A stretch of 64,000 bases of DNA from Oscillospiraceae bacterium (GTDB lineage Bacteria; Bacillota; Clostridia; Oscillospirales; Oscillospiraceae), in contig SVKU01000009.1 of the NCBI GenBank assembly GCA_015068245.1, positions 1-64,000 of the forward strand, in the 5' to 3' direction. Made by a program: the position numbers and the translations under genes. Under the pieces are notes generated by a model. That model ran no database searches and was not told where the DNA came from. It saw only the letters and a program-made list of their open reading frames with translations. Of this stretch, positions 35,413 through 44,387 are shown one piece after another (the first letter of the stretch is position 1; every line of letters starts with the position of its first letter).

Positions 35413-36867
35413 TTACGCTTTCAGCTCAGCATTCTTCTTGGGGAACACTTTGCTGAAGATGATGGTGGAGATCAGAGCAACGATAACTGCTGCATAGGTT
35501 TCGGTAAACCAGCTGAAAAGAGGATAGCTGCCGGTGATCATGTCATAAACAACCCAGAAAACAGCTACAACACCGGTAAACACCATTGCCCAGCAAGCAC
35601 CCTTTTCGGAAGAACCCTTCCAGTAGATACCCAGCAGGACAACTACAAACAGCGCACCACGCAGGGAATATGCGGAGTAAACAATGTCCAGAACGCGGCT
35701 GGAGTTTACAAGGAAGATAGCGCCAACGCAGCAAATGACACCGGAAATAGCGGTGGTCAGACGAGACATAAACAGAACCTGCTTGTCAGTGGCATCGGGC
35801 TTCAGAACGCGCTGATAAAGGTCCTTGGTAAGCATAGTGCCTGCCGCCAGGATGATGGGAGAAACAGTGGACAGGATAGCTGCCAGAATAGAAGCCAGAA
35901 CCAGGCCGCCTGCAATAGGATGCAGGTTCATCATCAGAGTGGGCAGTGCCAGCTTGCCGTCGGTAACGACCTGACCGGCGGTATTCAGCAAAGTACCGTT
36001 GTGGCTCATAACCTTTGCAATCATACCCAGCAGGGCGCTGCCAAGACCAAAGGGAGCAGCAACAAAAGCAGTGATGATGCAAGCCTTCTTTGCAGTAAAG
36101 GTATCCTTTGCTGCAAGAATGGGCTGGACGCCGGCCTGAGCGGTACATGCACCCAGCAGGGAAGCGATGACCCAAGAAGAAACCTTGGGCATACCAATGG
36201 AGAACATATTGAAGTAGTTCTTGCCTTCCTCGGCAGCTTCAACAGCGGCAATACCGGAAGTGAACTCACCAACGCCGCCCAGCTTAGCCATGGACAGGAC
36301 AATGGCAAGGATAACGCCGCCATACATGACGAACAGGTGCATTTTGTTGGTTGACGCAACAGCGTTCATACCACCCGCAAGGGTGTAAACGATGAAAATG
36401 ACAGCAAAAACGATAACGGTGGGAGTAAACTCAAAACCCATAAGGCTCTGACCCAGCTTACCGGCTGCAATCATCTGGCTAAGTCCGACAGCCAGCATAA
36501 CGAAGGTCAGCAGAATGCTGGATACGGTACGAGCCTTGACACCGAAATATTTTTCGATAATGCCGGGAACGGTAACGGAACCGATGCTGCGATACAGCTT
36601 TGCAAAGCAAAGTGCCAGGAACATAACGCCGATGCCATTGGCGATGGTGTACCATGCGCCGGACAGGCCGTAAACAAAGCCGTATTCGGAAACACCGGTG
36701 GTGGCGGTACCGCCCAGCCATTCACCTGCGGAAGCGCAGACGATAGCGGCGATGCCCATTTCTGCACCGTGGAAAGAGTCAGAACTGGTGGCTTTCTTGG
36801 AAGACCAGACACCGATACCGACAGTCAGGGCAAAGTAGACTATGATGATAATAACTTGAGCGCTCAA
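35413..36867 (-). CDS. sodium:solute symporter (SSS family)
   Basis: This 484-residue protein has about 13 membrane segments and the SSS pattern: GEWLGGTATTGVSEYGFVYG near 48-67 and SILAAILSTVSPIILAAGTMLTKDLYQR near 330-357. Members co-transport Na+ with organic acids, sugars or aromatic and other small molecules. As the last gene of the minus-strand cluster it is the likely uptake system for that pathway's substrate or an intermediate; the substrate is inferred from neighbours only. Confidence 0.88.
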   Translation of the reverse strand: MSAQVIIIIVYFALTVGIGVWSSKKATSSDSFHGAEMGIAAIVCASAGEWLGGTATTGVSEYGFVYGLSGAWYTIANGIGVMFLALCFAKLYRSIGSVTVPGIIEKYFGVKARTVSSILLTFVMLAVGLSQMIAAGKLGQSLMGFEFTPTVIVFAVIFIVYTLAGGMNAVASTNKMHLFVMYGGVILAIVLSMAKLGGVGEFTSGIAAVEAAEEGKNYFNMFSIGMPKVSSWVIASLLGACTAQAGVQPILAAKDTFTAKKACIITAFVAAPFGLGSALLGMIAKVMSHNGTLLNTAGQVVTDGKLALPTLMMNLHPIAGGLVLASILAAILSTVSPIILAAGTMLTKDLYQRVLKPDATDKQVLFMSRLTTAISGVICCVGAIFLVNSSRVLDIVYSAYSLRGALFVVVLLGIYWKGSSEKGACWAMVFTGVVAVFWVVYDMITGSYPLFSWFTETYAAVIVALISTIIFSKVFPKKNAELKA

Positions 36868-36973
36868 AACAATTTTTCCTCCAAATCTTTACTGATCCGG
36901 TTTTTTCAGCCGACAGGGTTGGCAAATTGTCAGCACGAACTCGGTTGAAATCCCCTGTTTTTGTTTTTTCATG

Positions 36974-37006
36974 CCAAACAGCCCCAACAAGATTGGGGCT
37001 GTTTGG
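36974..37006. other. strong hairpin between BKACE and symporter genes
   Basis: A perfect 14-bp stem CCAAACAGCCCCAA/TTGGGGCTGTTTGG. On the minus strand no T run follows directly, so it may be an mRNA-processing or partial-termination hairpin that lowers symporter expression. Confidence 0.5.
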
Positions 37007-37019
37007 CCGGAATCTCGAA

Positions 37020-37907
37020 TTATTCGGGCTTCTTAATGCCGAGAATTTCTCTTGCATCATCGGCAGTGGCGATCTCACGACCGGCCAGCTTGCCAAGTTC
37101 AACAGCTCTCTGAACAAGAGACAGGTTGGTGGCAAGGATCTTCTTGCCGTTTTCGTAACCGTAAACTACGTTGTCTTCCAGACCGACGCGGAGACCGTCG
37201 CATCCCAGAGCCAGACCTGCCAGCATCATGTTCATGTGGCATTTGCCGATACCGGAAACGGACCAGGTGGTGCCTGCGGGCAGCTTGCCGACCATGAATG
37301 CCAGGTTTTCGGCGGTACCGGGCATGGAGCCGCCAACGCCCATAATGAACTGCATATGGGGATTGCCGGGGATGCCGTGCTTATTGACATAGTACATAGC
37401 GGAGTCGATGTGACCGGTGTCGAAAATTTCGAACTCGGGCTTTACGCCGACCTTAATGACTTCCTGAGCCAGCAGGTTCAGGAAGCGGGGGCTGTTTTCA
37501 AAGATGTAGCTGTTGGACCAGTTCAGGGTGTTGGGGTCGAAAGAGCACATCTCGGGCTTGCAGGCTTCCAGATGCTGAAGACGCTTGTAGTCCTCGTATT
37601 CGCCGCCGGAAGTGGTCAGGTTAAGGATAGCGTCGAGACCCTGTTCTTCCATGCCCTTGCGGATAAGGTCGCAGGTCTTCTGGAACATTTCCAGATCCAT
37701 GGATTTGTAGCCTTCAACAAAAGTACCGTCTTCAAGGGTCTTGTCCTTACGGACATGGATATGAACGATGGAAGCACCGGCTTTGATTACTTCAAGAGCC
37801 TGTTCTGCAATTTCTTCGGGATAGTAGGGAACGGTGGGGGCTGCTTCACGGCGAGTACCTGCACCGCAGAGGCAGCACTGAATGATAAGTTTATTGGATT
37901 TAGCCAT
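37020..37907 (-). CDS. beta-keto acid cleavage enzyme (BKACE family), candidate triacetate acetoacetate-lyase
   Basis: This 295-residue TIM-barrel protein belongs to the BKACE (DUF849) family, which uses a CoA thioester to split beta-keto acids. The zinc-binding HIH (His49, His51 in SIVHIHVRKD) and the glutamate in PEFEIFDTGH are present. The founding member acts on 3-keto-5-aminohexanoate. A family member cleaves 3,5-dioxohexanoate (triacetate) in anaerobic phloroglucinol degradation, and the surrounding genes fit that role. Start 37907 is chosen for an ATG with GAAAGGA upstream; the frame also extends to a TTG at 37928. Confidence 0.85.
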   Translation of the reverse strand: MAKSNKLIIQCCLCGAGTRREAAPTVPYYPEEIAEQALEVIKAGASIVHIHVRKDKTLEDGTFVEGYKSMDLEMFQKTCDLIRKGMEEQGLDAILNLTTSGGEYEDYKRLQHLEACKPEMCSFDPNTLNWSNSYIFENSPRFLNLLAQEVIKVGVKPEFEIFDTGHIDSAMYYVNKHGIPGNPHMQFIMGVGGSMPGTAENLAFMVGKLPAGTTWSVSGIGKCHMNMMLAGLALGCDGLRVGLEDNVVYGYENGKKILATNLSLVQRAVELGKLAGREIATADDAREILGIKKPE

Positions 37908-37928
37908 GGATTTTTTTCCTTTCGTCAA

Positions 37929-38027
37929 AAAATAGGGTTCAGGGAGCAGGGTGCAGGGGTCAGAAATGGCAATTAATACTGATCCCTGAAACCTGATCCC
38001 TGCTTTAATCGCAAAGCGATTAAAGCA
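37929..38027. repeat. palindromic element with (TCAGGGN) heptads
   Basis: AGGGTTCAGGGAGCAGGG and related heptads on one side face CTGATCCCTGAAACCTGATC on the other, followed by a CTTTAATCGC/GCGATTAAAG hairpin overlapping the thiolase stop. Related elements lie at 46.3, 48.6 and 57.06 kb. Confidence 0.6.
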
Positions 38028-39270
38028 TCTCTATTACAATAGCCTGGCCCATACCGCCTGCGATGCACAGGGTGGCAAGACCGTATTTCAGGCCGCGTTT
38101 TTTCATTTCATGCATAAGGGTGACAATGATACGGCAGCCGGAGGAGCCTACGGGATGACCCATGGCAACGGCGCCGCCGTTGACGTTGATGATGTCCATC
38201 TTGTCTTCCCAGCCCAGCAGCTTGATGCAGCCAAGAGACTGAGCGGCAAATGCCTCGTTCAGCTCGATGAGCTGGATATCGTCCATGGTAAGACCGGCGT
38301 CCTTCAAAGCCTTGGGTACAGCGTAAACGGGACCAAGACCCATAAGTCTGGGGTCGCAGCCTGCGGTGCCCATGCCGATGATCTTTGCCATGGGCTTGTA
38401 GCCCAGTTCTTCGGCCTTTTCTGCGCTCATCAGCAGCATGGCTGATGCGCCGTCGTTACGACCGGAAGAGTTGCCGGCAGTGACGGAACCGGTGAGTTCG
38501 GAAGTGTTGAACATTCTTCCCTGTTCGTCCTTGACAATGTTGAAAACAGGCTTCAGCTTAGCCATTTTTTCTTCGTTGGTGTCACGGCGGACGAATTCAT
38601 CGGTGTCGAATACGATGGGGGGCTTCTTCTTGCCCTGAGGTACAGTGACGGGAACGATCTCGTCTTTAAAACGACCGGAGTCAATAGCTTCGATAGCCAG
38701 TTTCTGGCTGCGAAGAGCAAAATCGTCCTGCTCCTTACGGGTAATGCCGTAGGTTTCTGCAATGTTTTCAGCTGTGGAGCCCATATTGTAACGGCCATAC
38801 ATTTCTGCAGGCTGGCTGCGGAACTGACCTTCGGTAACGGCATCGATAAGCTCGGTGTTGCCGTTGCCTACGCCGTAACGGGCGTTGCGGAGATAAAATA
38901 CCGCATTAGACATGGATTCGGTACCGCCGGCGATAACTACGTCGGACAGACCGCACATGATTTCCATGGCACCGTTCTGAACAGCGGTCATAGCGGAAGC
39001 GCACTGACGCATAACTGTGCAGGCGGAAGCGGTGTCGGGAATGCCGGCAGCAAGAGCAGCTACGCGGGCAATGTTGGGTTCATCGGAAGTCTGGCGGCAC
39101 TGACCCAGAAGAACTTCGTCAACCAGAGAGGGATCGAGGTCGTTGCGTTCGATCAGACCCTTGATAACGACTTCTGCCAGATCGCAGGCGCTGAGTGGCC
39201 GCAGAGTGCCGCCCATGGAGCCTACGGCGGTACGGCAGCCGTCGATAATGACTACGTCGTGTGTCTGCAT
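38020..39270 (-). CDS. acetyl-CoA acetyltransferase (thiolase)
   Basis: This 416-residue thiolase has the acylated cysteine Cys90 (VMRQCASAM), the GNSSGRNDGASAMLLMS substrate loop, GHPVGSSGCR and the C-terminal catalytic cysteine in ATLCIAGGMGQ. It cleaves acetoacetyl-CoA to two acetyl-CoA or runs in reverse. In this cluster it would finish degradation by releasing acetyl-CoA. It is slightly longer than the usual 390-395 residues. A GAGGAG site precedes the ATG. Confidence 0.93.
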   Translation of the reverse strand: MQTHDVVIIDGCRTAVGSMGGTLRPLSACDLAEVVIKGLIERNDLDPSLVDEVLLGQCRQTSDEPNIARVAALAAGIPDTASACTVMRQCASAMTAVQNGAMEIMCGLSDVVIAGGTESMSNAVFYLRNARYGVGNGNTELIDAVTEGQFRSQPAEMYGRYNMGSTAENIAETYGITRKEQDDFALRSQKLAIEAIDSGRFKDEIVPVTVPQGKKKPPIVFDTDEFVRRDTNEEKMAKLKPVFNIVKDEQGRMFNTSELTGSVTAGNSSGRNDGASAMLLMSAEKAEELGYKPMAKIIGMGTAGCDPRLMGLGPVYAVPKALKDAGLTMDDIQLIELNEAFAAQSLGCIKLLGWEDKMDIINVNGGAVAMGHPVGSSGCRIIVTLMHEMKKRGLKYGLATLCIAGGMGQAIVIEML

Positions 39271-39301
39271 TGTTGTTACTCCTCGTAATTTGTAATTTGA
39301 T

Positions 39302-39393
39302 GTTTCGGCGAAACGGCAGGAAACGGAAAGGAAACCAAATCACTGCAAATCTTATGGACATAGAGAAAGGATCTCCTGCCGTTTCGCCGAAAC
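39302..39393. repeat. 20-bp perfect inverted repeat
   Basis: GTTTCGGCGAAACGGCAGGA at 39302-39321 is exactly repeated in inverse at 39374-39393 around a 52-base AT-richer centre. It lies between the thiolase and the transhydroxylase beta genes and could be a small palindromic element or a polarity-setting hairpin. Confidence 0.75.
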
Positions 39394-39413
39394 GAAGCTA
39401 GTTAAGTTACAGC

Positions 39414-40250
39414 TTAGGCCTGTTCGAGACAGATCTCACCCAGGTTTACGCTGGCGCGGGTGCGGCATTCAAGTTCCTTGACCTTGCAGCCGGCGGCCTC
39501 TACCTTAACGGCAAAGGGCTTGTTGCTGGGCAGGAAACGGAATTCAAAGTCGCCAAGGAAGTCGGTTTCGGCAACCTTTACGTCGCCGCATTCCTTGCAG
39601 GTCAGGGTGACCTTTGCACCCTTGACGCATTCGCCGTCGGGACCGACGACTTCACCGCAGATGAAGGGCTTGGGCAGACGCATATAGGTCATGCCGGGCT
39701 TGGTGCCGAACTGGGGCTGATAGGTTTCCAGTTCGCCTTCATGTTCACGGATAAACTGAGAAATTTCGCTGTTGGGGTCGTCCATGTCGCCGAAAATGAG
39801 AGCCTGGTTGGGGCAACATTCGGAGCAGCGGGTGACCTTTTCGCCGGCGTCCAGCATATGGGCACACATGGTGCACTTCTGGGGGACGTCATTGGCTTCG
39901 TTCCAGGAAATGGCACCGTAGGGACATGCAGCCATCAGGTCGCGGTTGCCCTTTGCCTTTTCCTGATCGATGAGGACGATGCCGTCGGGTCTCTTGTAAA
40001 CCTGATCAGGATAACGTCTCATACATTCGGGTTCTTCGCAGTGCTGGCACATTACGGGAACATAGTCCACCTTTACCTTGCTGCCGGAACCGTATTCAAT
40101 TTCGTTGACCTTCATGAGGTTTTCGCCCTCACGGGTGGCCTTGGCGTAGATGCCGTGGTCGTTGCCGGTGTGTTCGTCTTTGCAGGCGAGGAAGCAGGCA
40201 AAACAGCCGTTGCAGCGTTCTACGTCCATTACAAATCCATATCTAGCCAT
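39414..40250 (-). CDS. athS: transhydroxylase-type iron-sulfur (beta) subunit
   Basis: This 278-residue electron-transfer subunit has four-cluster-type ferredoxin motifs: Cys13/16/19/23 (CNGCFACFLAC), Cys68/71/76 (CQHCEEPEC), CPYGAISWNE near 109 and CTMCAHML near 126. The last 80 residues form a transthyretin/Cna-like beta domain (ICGEVVGPDGECVKGAKVTL). From memory, the small subunit of Pelobacter pyrogallol-phloroglucinol transhydroxylase has the same length, the same C-terminal domain and a nearly identical DGIVLI-EKAKG segment. It overlaps the large-subunit stop by one base. Confidence 0.85.
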   Translation of the reverse strand: MARYGFVMDVERCNGCFACFLACKDEHTGNDHGIYAKATREGENLMKVNEIEYGSGSKVKVDYVPVMCQHCEEPECMRRYPDQVYKRPDGIVLIDQEKAKGNRDLMAACPYGAISWNEANDVPQKCTMCAHMLDAGEKVTRCSECCPNQALIFGDMDDPNSEISQFIREHEGELETYQPQFGTKPGMTYMRLPKPFICGEVVGPDGECVKGAKVTLTCKECGDVKVAETDFLGDFEFRFLPSNKPFAVKVEAAGCKVKELECRTRASVNLGEICLEQA

Positions 40251-42793
40251 TAGTTGTTACCCCACTTTCTGCATTCTATCAGACAGGAATTGGGCGCCAT
40301 ACCCGGAGCGTTCTTGGAGAGGAAACGCTTGTTGGTCAGGATATTGACGCAGCCGCCTCTGTCGGTAGCACCGGGTTCGGGTACTACGGGGTCATACTTG
40401 GCGGAGCAGCCGTAGCTGTGCATTACGCCTACGGGTACACGATAGGTAACGTCGGCGATACATACGACGGAGCCGCGGTCATTGTAAAGTTCGATAAGGT
40501 CTCCGTTCTTGATTCCGCGAGCTTCTGCATCCACGGGGTTGATGCGGGCAGGCCACCATGCGTAGCCGTCCTTCACGACGCGGTGGACAGGAATTTCATC
40601 CAGCCAGCTGGCGTGCTTGTCGTAATGGGTGTGGAAGCTGAAACGGGGATGGGGAGAGATTATCTGCAGAGGATACTTTTCGTAAACCTCGGTGGTCTCG
40701 TGACCTTCCCAGGAGGGGATGTAATGAGGTACGGGAGGACGTTCTTCGTCGTCGGGAGTGTACTTCTTCAGGCTTTCGGAAGCAAACTCGATCTTGCCGG
40801 ACAGGGTGCCCAGTTCGTGAGCCTTGTCGGTACCGCGCTTGGGATTGAGGTAGTCCTCGGTGTCGCAGGCACGGCCTTCGTAATACCAGCGGAAAGCGGG
40901 ATGGGGCTCGTAATCCTCAGGTACGGGAACGATGAAGTAGCCTTTCTTGTTGAACTCTTCCCAAGAGCACTGATTCTTCAGTTCGGAAAGGTTCCAGTAA
41001 GCTTCTGCCCAGTCGTCTTCGGTCTTGCCTTCGGTGTAAAGCTCGCCGAGACCCAGCTTTTCGGCTACCAGAGTGAAGATCTCATAGTCGGACTTGGATT
41101 CGCCAACAGGCTCTACGCACTTCTGCTCACGGACGATGACACGCCAGTTGTTGCCGATATGGGCATGGGTGGTGTAGCCGCCGCCGACAGACCATTCACC
41201 AAGGTCATTACGTTCCAGGTTGGTGCAGGCGGGCAGAATGATGTCTGCATACTTGGTTTCGCCGCTGAACCAGCAGTCCTGGTTGACGACGCAGTCCAGA
41301 GCGTTTTCGCCGGCATGCTGATACAGCTGGACATAGCGGTTGGTCTCGGTCATGGTGCCCATGAAGGAGCCGCCGTAACGCCACAGCATCTTGACTTTAC
41401 CCTCGATGGGGTATTCATGGGTGTTAAACTGCTGCTCGATGCTCTGGCCGCAGAAACCGTCGCTGATGAAGGAGCCCTGTCCGTTCATGATGTCTTCGGG
41501 ATAGGTCAGGCGGTACAGACGCTGCTTGTTGGTGACGTTGAGAGCCAGCTTATGCTGAGCAACAGAGGACTTACCCATCTGGCTTTCGGGTTCGGCATAG
41601 CCGGGGAACCAGGTGTAGTCAGCGGGTGCTCCCATGGTGGTGCCCCAGATGGAGACGCCGGGTTTGCCAAAGCCCTGCATTGCGCACAGAGCGATAAGCA
41701 TTCTGGCTTCTTCGGTACCGTAAGCGGTACGGCAGGCAGAGCCTTCGCCGCCGCGAACACCACCGGCCAGAGCTACGCGCTTGGAAGCCCATTCCTTGGC
41801 CAGAGCGCGGATACGTCTTGCGGGGATACCGGTCTTTTCGGCTGCCCATTCACAGGTCTTGGGAACGCCGTCCTCTTCGCCCATGATGTAAGCCTTGAAC
41901 TCATCGATGCCGATGGTCTTGTTTTCCACGAAGTCGTGGTCGTATGTATCGTCCTCGAACCAGGTGTAAGCGATAGCAGCTGCCAGAGCAGTATCGGTGC
42001 CGGGACGGGGAGCGAACCAGGTGCCGTCCATAACGGCGTTGGTGTAGTTGTAGAAGGGGTCGATAAAGACGCACTTCATGCCCATTTCCTTCATCCATAC
42101 ACGCCAGATGTTGGATTCCTGACCGGAATAAATGCCGTGGGTGGAGTCGGGGTCGTTGGACCAGAAGACGATCATGTCGGTGTTGGCCAGAGCGTCCTGC
42201 AGCAGATCGAACTGCTCGGGCTGGCCAAGACGCCAGTAGAAGCCCCACATATGGGGAGCGCCCCACATCCAGCCTTCCCAGGAGTCGGGGTTGTCGAGGA
42301 TGGGAGTGTAGTTGAGCATGCCAAAGAAACGGCCGAAGGGAGCCATCTTGTAGCCGACGATGCCCCAGTTGTGGTGGGAGCCGGTGATGGCGGTGATGGC
42401 GTGGCCATCGATCTTGCCGTTTTCGTCCATGGGAGCAACGCGCTTGATCTCGTTGGCGAGAATGGTGGCTGCTTCGTCCCAGGAAATTCTCTCATAGCCG
42501 CTCTTGCCGCGGTTCTGAGGATTGCGTTCGCCGTTGGGATCCCAGTCGACACGCTTCATGGGGTACATGATACGGTCTTCGGAATAAAGTCTGTTGCGTT
42601 CTGCCAGAATGTTCTGGGCAACACGCATGGCTTTGGGAGGCGAATAGGTTTTGCCGTTTTTATCGGTGACGGTCCATGCCTTGGGATAATCCTCTTCAGG
42701 AACCTGGAGAGGACGGATACGGGTGATCTTTCCGTCTTCAACGTAAACGGAAATAGGACCGCCGGTAGTAAGGTTTGTATATACCTTTTCCAA
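40250..42793 (-). CDS. athL: transhydroxylase-type molybdopterin (alpha) subunit
   Basis: This 847-residue DMSO-reductase-superfamily enzyme lacks an N-terminal [4Fe-4S] motif and a Tat signal, unlike catechol dehydroxylases but like pyrogallol-phloroglucinol transhydroxylase. From memory of the Pelobacter acidigallici enzyme, whole blocks match: NPDSWEGW, MWGFYWRLGQPEQ, YGGSFMGTMTETNRY, VRVNS-like INPVDAEARGIKNGDL and YNDRGSV. His140, Asp170 and Ser171 line up with its active-site His144, Asp174 and Mo-ligand Ser175 at a constant offset of four. It would turn pyrogallol into phloroglucinol. The start codon is TTG, supported by GGAGGA 7 bases upstream and no in-frame ATG alternative. Confidence 0.87.
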   Translation of the reverse strand: MEKVYTNLTTGGPISVYVEDGKITRIRPLQVPEEDYPKAWTVTDKNGKTYSPPKAMRVAQNILAERNRLYSEDRIMYPMKRVDWDPNGERNPQNRGKSGYERISWDEAATILANEIKRVAPMDENGKIDGHAITAITGSHHNWGIVGYKMAPFGRFFGMLNYTPILDNPDSWEGWMWGAPHMWGFYWRLGQPEQFDLLQDALANTDMIVFWSNDPDSTHGIYSGQESNIWRVWMKEMGMKCVFIDPFYNYTNAVMDGTWFAPRPGTDTALAAAIAYTWFEDDTYDHDFVENKTIGIDEFKAYIMGEEDGVPKTCEWAAEKTGIPARRIRALAKEWASKRVALAGGVRGGEGSACRTAYGTEEARMLIALCAMQGFGKPGVSIWGTTMGAPADYTWFPGYAEPESQMGKSSVAQHKLALNVTNKQRLYRLTYPEDIMNGQGSFISDGFCGQSIEQQFNTHEYPIEGKVKMLWRYGGSFMGTMTETNRYVQLYQHAGENALDCVVNQDCWFSGETKYADIILPACTNLERNDLGEWSVGGGYTTHAHIGNNWRVIVREQKCVEPVGESKSDYEIFTLVAEKLGLGELYTEGKTEDDWAEAYWNLSELKNQCSWEEFNKKGYFIVPVPEDYEPHPAFRWYYEGRACDTEDYLNPKRGTDKAHELGTLSGKIEFASESLKKYTPDDEERPPVPHYIPSWEGHETTEVYEKYPLQIISPHPRFSFHTHYDKHASWLDEIPVHRVVKDGYAWWPARINPVDAEARGIKNGDLIELYNDRGSVVCIADVTYRVPVGVMHSYGCSAKYDPVVPEPGATDRGGCVNILTNKRFLSKNAPGMAPNSCLIECRKWGNN

Positions 42794-42905
42794 AGTTGTT
42801 CCTCCTGATAATAGGTTAAAGGTTTTATGTTGAAGATTAAAGGGTTCTCCGGCATCAGTGCATCAAACCCAAGACTGTTTATAAACAATTCTGAGGCGTT
42901 TTATG

Positions 42906-42998
42906 GGCGAGATGATTTTTTGTCAGGCAAGCAAAATTTCCGCAGGAATAATTGGTTTATTTCAAGGGAATTTTGGGCAGCATGGCAAAAAATCAGCC
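42906..42998 (+). repeat. structured dispersed element, copy 2
   Basis: Outer stem 42913-42922 with 42986-42995 (10 bp), inner stem 42932-42941 with 42966-42975 (10 bp, one G-T) and terminal hairpin 42945-42951 with 42957-42963 inside the core 42938-42970. The core is identical to 12130-12162 on the opposite strand while both stems differ yet pair. It lies between the dehydrogenase and transhydroxylase genes, in antisense to them. Confidence 0.65.
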
Positions 42999-43038
42999 GA
43001 TCATATAATGTCGATGGATCGTTTATTAACAGTCATAC

Positions 43039-43998
43039 TTAAACGGGATCTTCCATCAGTTCCTTTTCAAGGCGGAAAGCCTCGAACAGCTGATGGTCAC
43101 GCTTGGCCAGGAGCTCGGCCATGTCGATACCGGTGTAATCGTAGAAGCCCTTGCCGGTCTTGATGCCAAGCTCGCCCTTTTCGACATGTTCTTCCAGAAC
43201 GTGGGGCATTTCGTCGCCGTGTTCAGGCATGGTGTAGCTGTGGTTGCGGTAGTTGTTGGCAGTCATATCAAGGCCGCCGAAGTCGGCGCGCTTGCACAGG
43301 CCAAGAACCATAGCTCTGGGGATGAAGCTGGCTTTTGCAGCACGGTCGATATCCTCGGGGGTGCAGTAGCCGTTGTCCAGCAGGAAGAAAACCTCACGGT
43401 TCAGGCACTGCTGCAGACGGTTGACGATATAACCCTGGATAAACTTGTTCATCAGAACAGCGGTTTTGCCGCACTTTTCAAGCAGAGCTACAACAGCGTC
43501 GGCCATTTCCTGAGGAGCAGATTCGCTCTTGACAACCTCTACCAGCGGAATGAGCTGAGGAGGAGAATACCAGTGAGCGATAACTACCTGAGGCAGGAGC
43601 TTTTCGGGCATAAATTCAAAGATGTTGAGAGCGGAGGTGTTGGAAGCCAGAATAACATTGGAGGGCAGCAGTTCTGCCAGCTGAGCATACAGTTCTGCCT
43701 TTGCGTCTTTCTTTTCAACGATGGTCTCCATGACCATGTCGGCACCCTCAACAGCCTCGGCTACAGTGGGAGCAAAGCTGATGTGGGAAAGGATCTCCTC
43801 AGCGGTCTTTCCTTCCAGCATATCTTCCTCAGCAAAAACCTGAAGATTCTTCTTCAGGGAAGCCAAAGCCTTTTCACGGGTGGCTTCGCTGCGGGTCCAC
43901 ATAACGATATCGCAGCCGCCCATTGCGAAAGTCTGAGCGATACCGGGACCCATGGTACCGGCACCCAGAACTGCGATTTTTTTGATTTCAAAAGACAT
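43039..43998 (-). CDS. 3-hydroxyacyl-CoA dehydrogenase-like protein, candidate 3-hydroxy-5-oxohexanoate dehydrogenase
   Basis: This 319-residue protein has the NAD-binding GAGTMGPGIAQTFAMGG (about 11-27) and the C-terminal 3HCDH helical domain. The catalytic region reads VVIAHWYSPPQLIPLVEVV, where beta-hydroxyacyl-CoA dehydrogenases usually have HFFNPVPVM, suggesting an altered substrate pocket. In this cluster it could oxidise (S)-3-hydroxy-5-oxohexanoate to triacetate; oxidation of a conventional 3-hydroxyacyl-CoA is the alternative. Co-directional with the transhydroxylase genes, 245 bases upstream. Confidence 0.83.
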   Translation of the reverse strand: MSFEIKKIAVLGAGTMGPGIAQTFAMGGCDIVMWTRSEATREKALASLKKNLQVFAEEDMLEGKTAEEILSHISFAPTVAEAVEGADMVMETIVEKKDAKAELYAQLAELLPSNVILASNTSALNIFEFMPEKLLPQVVIAHWYSPPQLIPLVEVVKSESAPQEMADAVVALLEKCGKTAVLMNKFIQGYIVNRLQQCLNREVFFLLDNGYCTPEDIDRAAKASFIPRAMVLGLCKRADFGGLDMTANNYRNHSYTMPEHGDEMPHVLEEHVEKGELGIKTGKGFYDYTGIDMAELLAKRDHQLFEAFRLEKELMEDPV

Positions 43999-44030
43999 TT
44001 TCGATAAACCTCACGAGTTTAATCTTCGAT

Positions 44031-44150
44031 TAAACCAATTAATAATTAAAAGTTAATAATTAATAATTTCCTTGTTACAAAGGTAGTGCAATATGGGCGG
44101 CCAACGGTCATTGACCGCCCATATTAATTGTTAATTATTAATTCATTTAC
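44031..44150. repeat. palindromic element bounded by TTAATAA heptads
   Basis: AATTAATAATTA-type heptads at 44032-44067 face ATTAATTGTTAATTATTAAT at 44122-44142. Between them is an 11-bp hairpin AATATGGGCGG/CCGCCCATATT (44091-44126). Non-coding. Confidence 0.65.
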
Positions 44151-44191
44151 GCAACCTGTTTATTGGTGCGCAATATGTAAGGACAAGGGAG

Positions 44192-44256
44192 ATTAATAGG
44201 TGCCCTTTTCCCAAGCAACAAGACGGACGAAACCGCCGTCTGCCATTTCGCAGCGG
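44192..44256 (-). pseudogene. duplicated 3' tail of the cyclase gene
   Basis: 65 bases match 44387-44451 with two differences. On the minus strand both encode the same final residues CEMADGGFVRLVAWEKGTY and stop, and both differences are synonymous. Nothing upstream in this copy continues the gene. The 130 bases between the copies contain three short hairpins (near 44269, 44287 and 44316). It is either the scar of an insertion at the gene end or the remnant of a second cyclase gene. Confidence 0.8.
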
Positions 44257-44387
44257 CATAGGCGGCAAGGCGTTGACGCCGTTACCAAATTGCCGCAAGG
44301 CAATTATCGCAGGGCGAATTCACTTCGCCCAAGAGATTCAATTACCAGCGGTGCCCTTACGCTGCGAAGGGAGCAGATGCGTAACTA

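Noticed and set aside
40250-42793. Gut catechol dehydroxylase or other DMSO-reductase-type respiratory enzyme
   Set aside because: No Tat signal or N-terminal iron-sulfur motif, and both subunits match the transhydroxylase architecture, including the beta-subunit C-terminal beta domain.
40418-42808. 796-codon open frame antisense to the transhydroxylase alpha gene
   Set aside because: Shadow frame; the opposite strand matches a known enzyme family over its full length.
42827-43163. Short plus-strand ORFs over the second structured repeat
   Set aside because: Different frames and flanks from copy 1, no ribosome site, and overlap with the dehydrogenase gene on the other strand.
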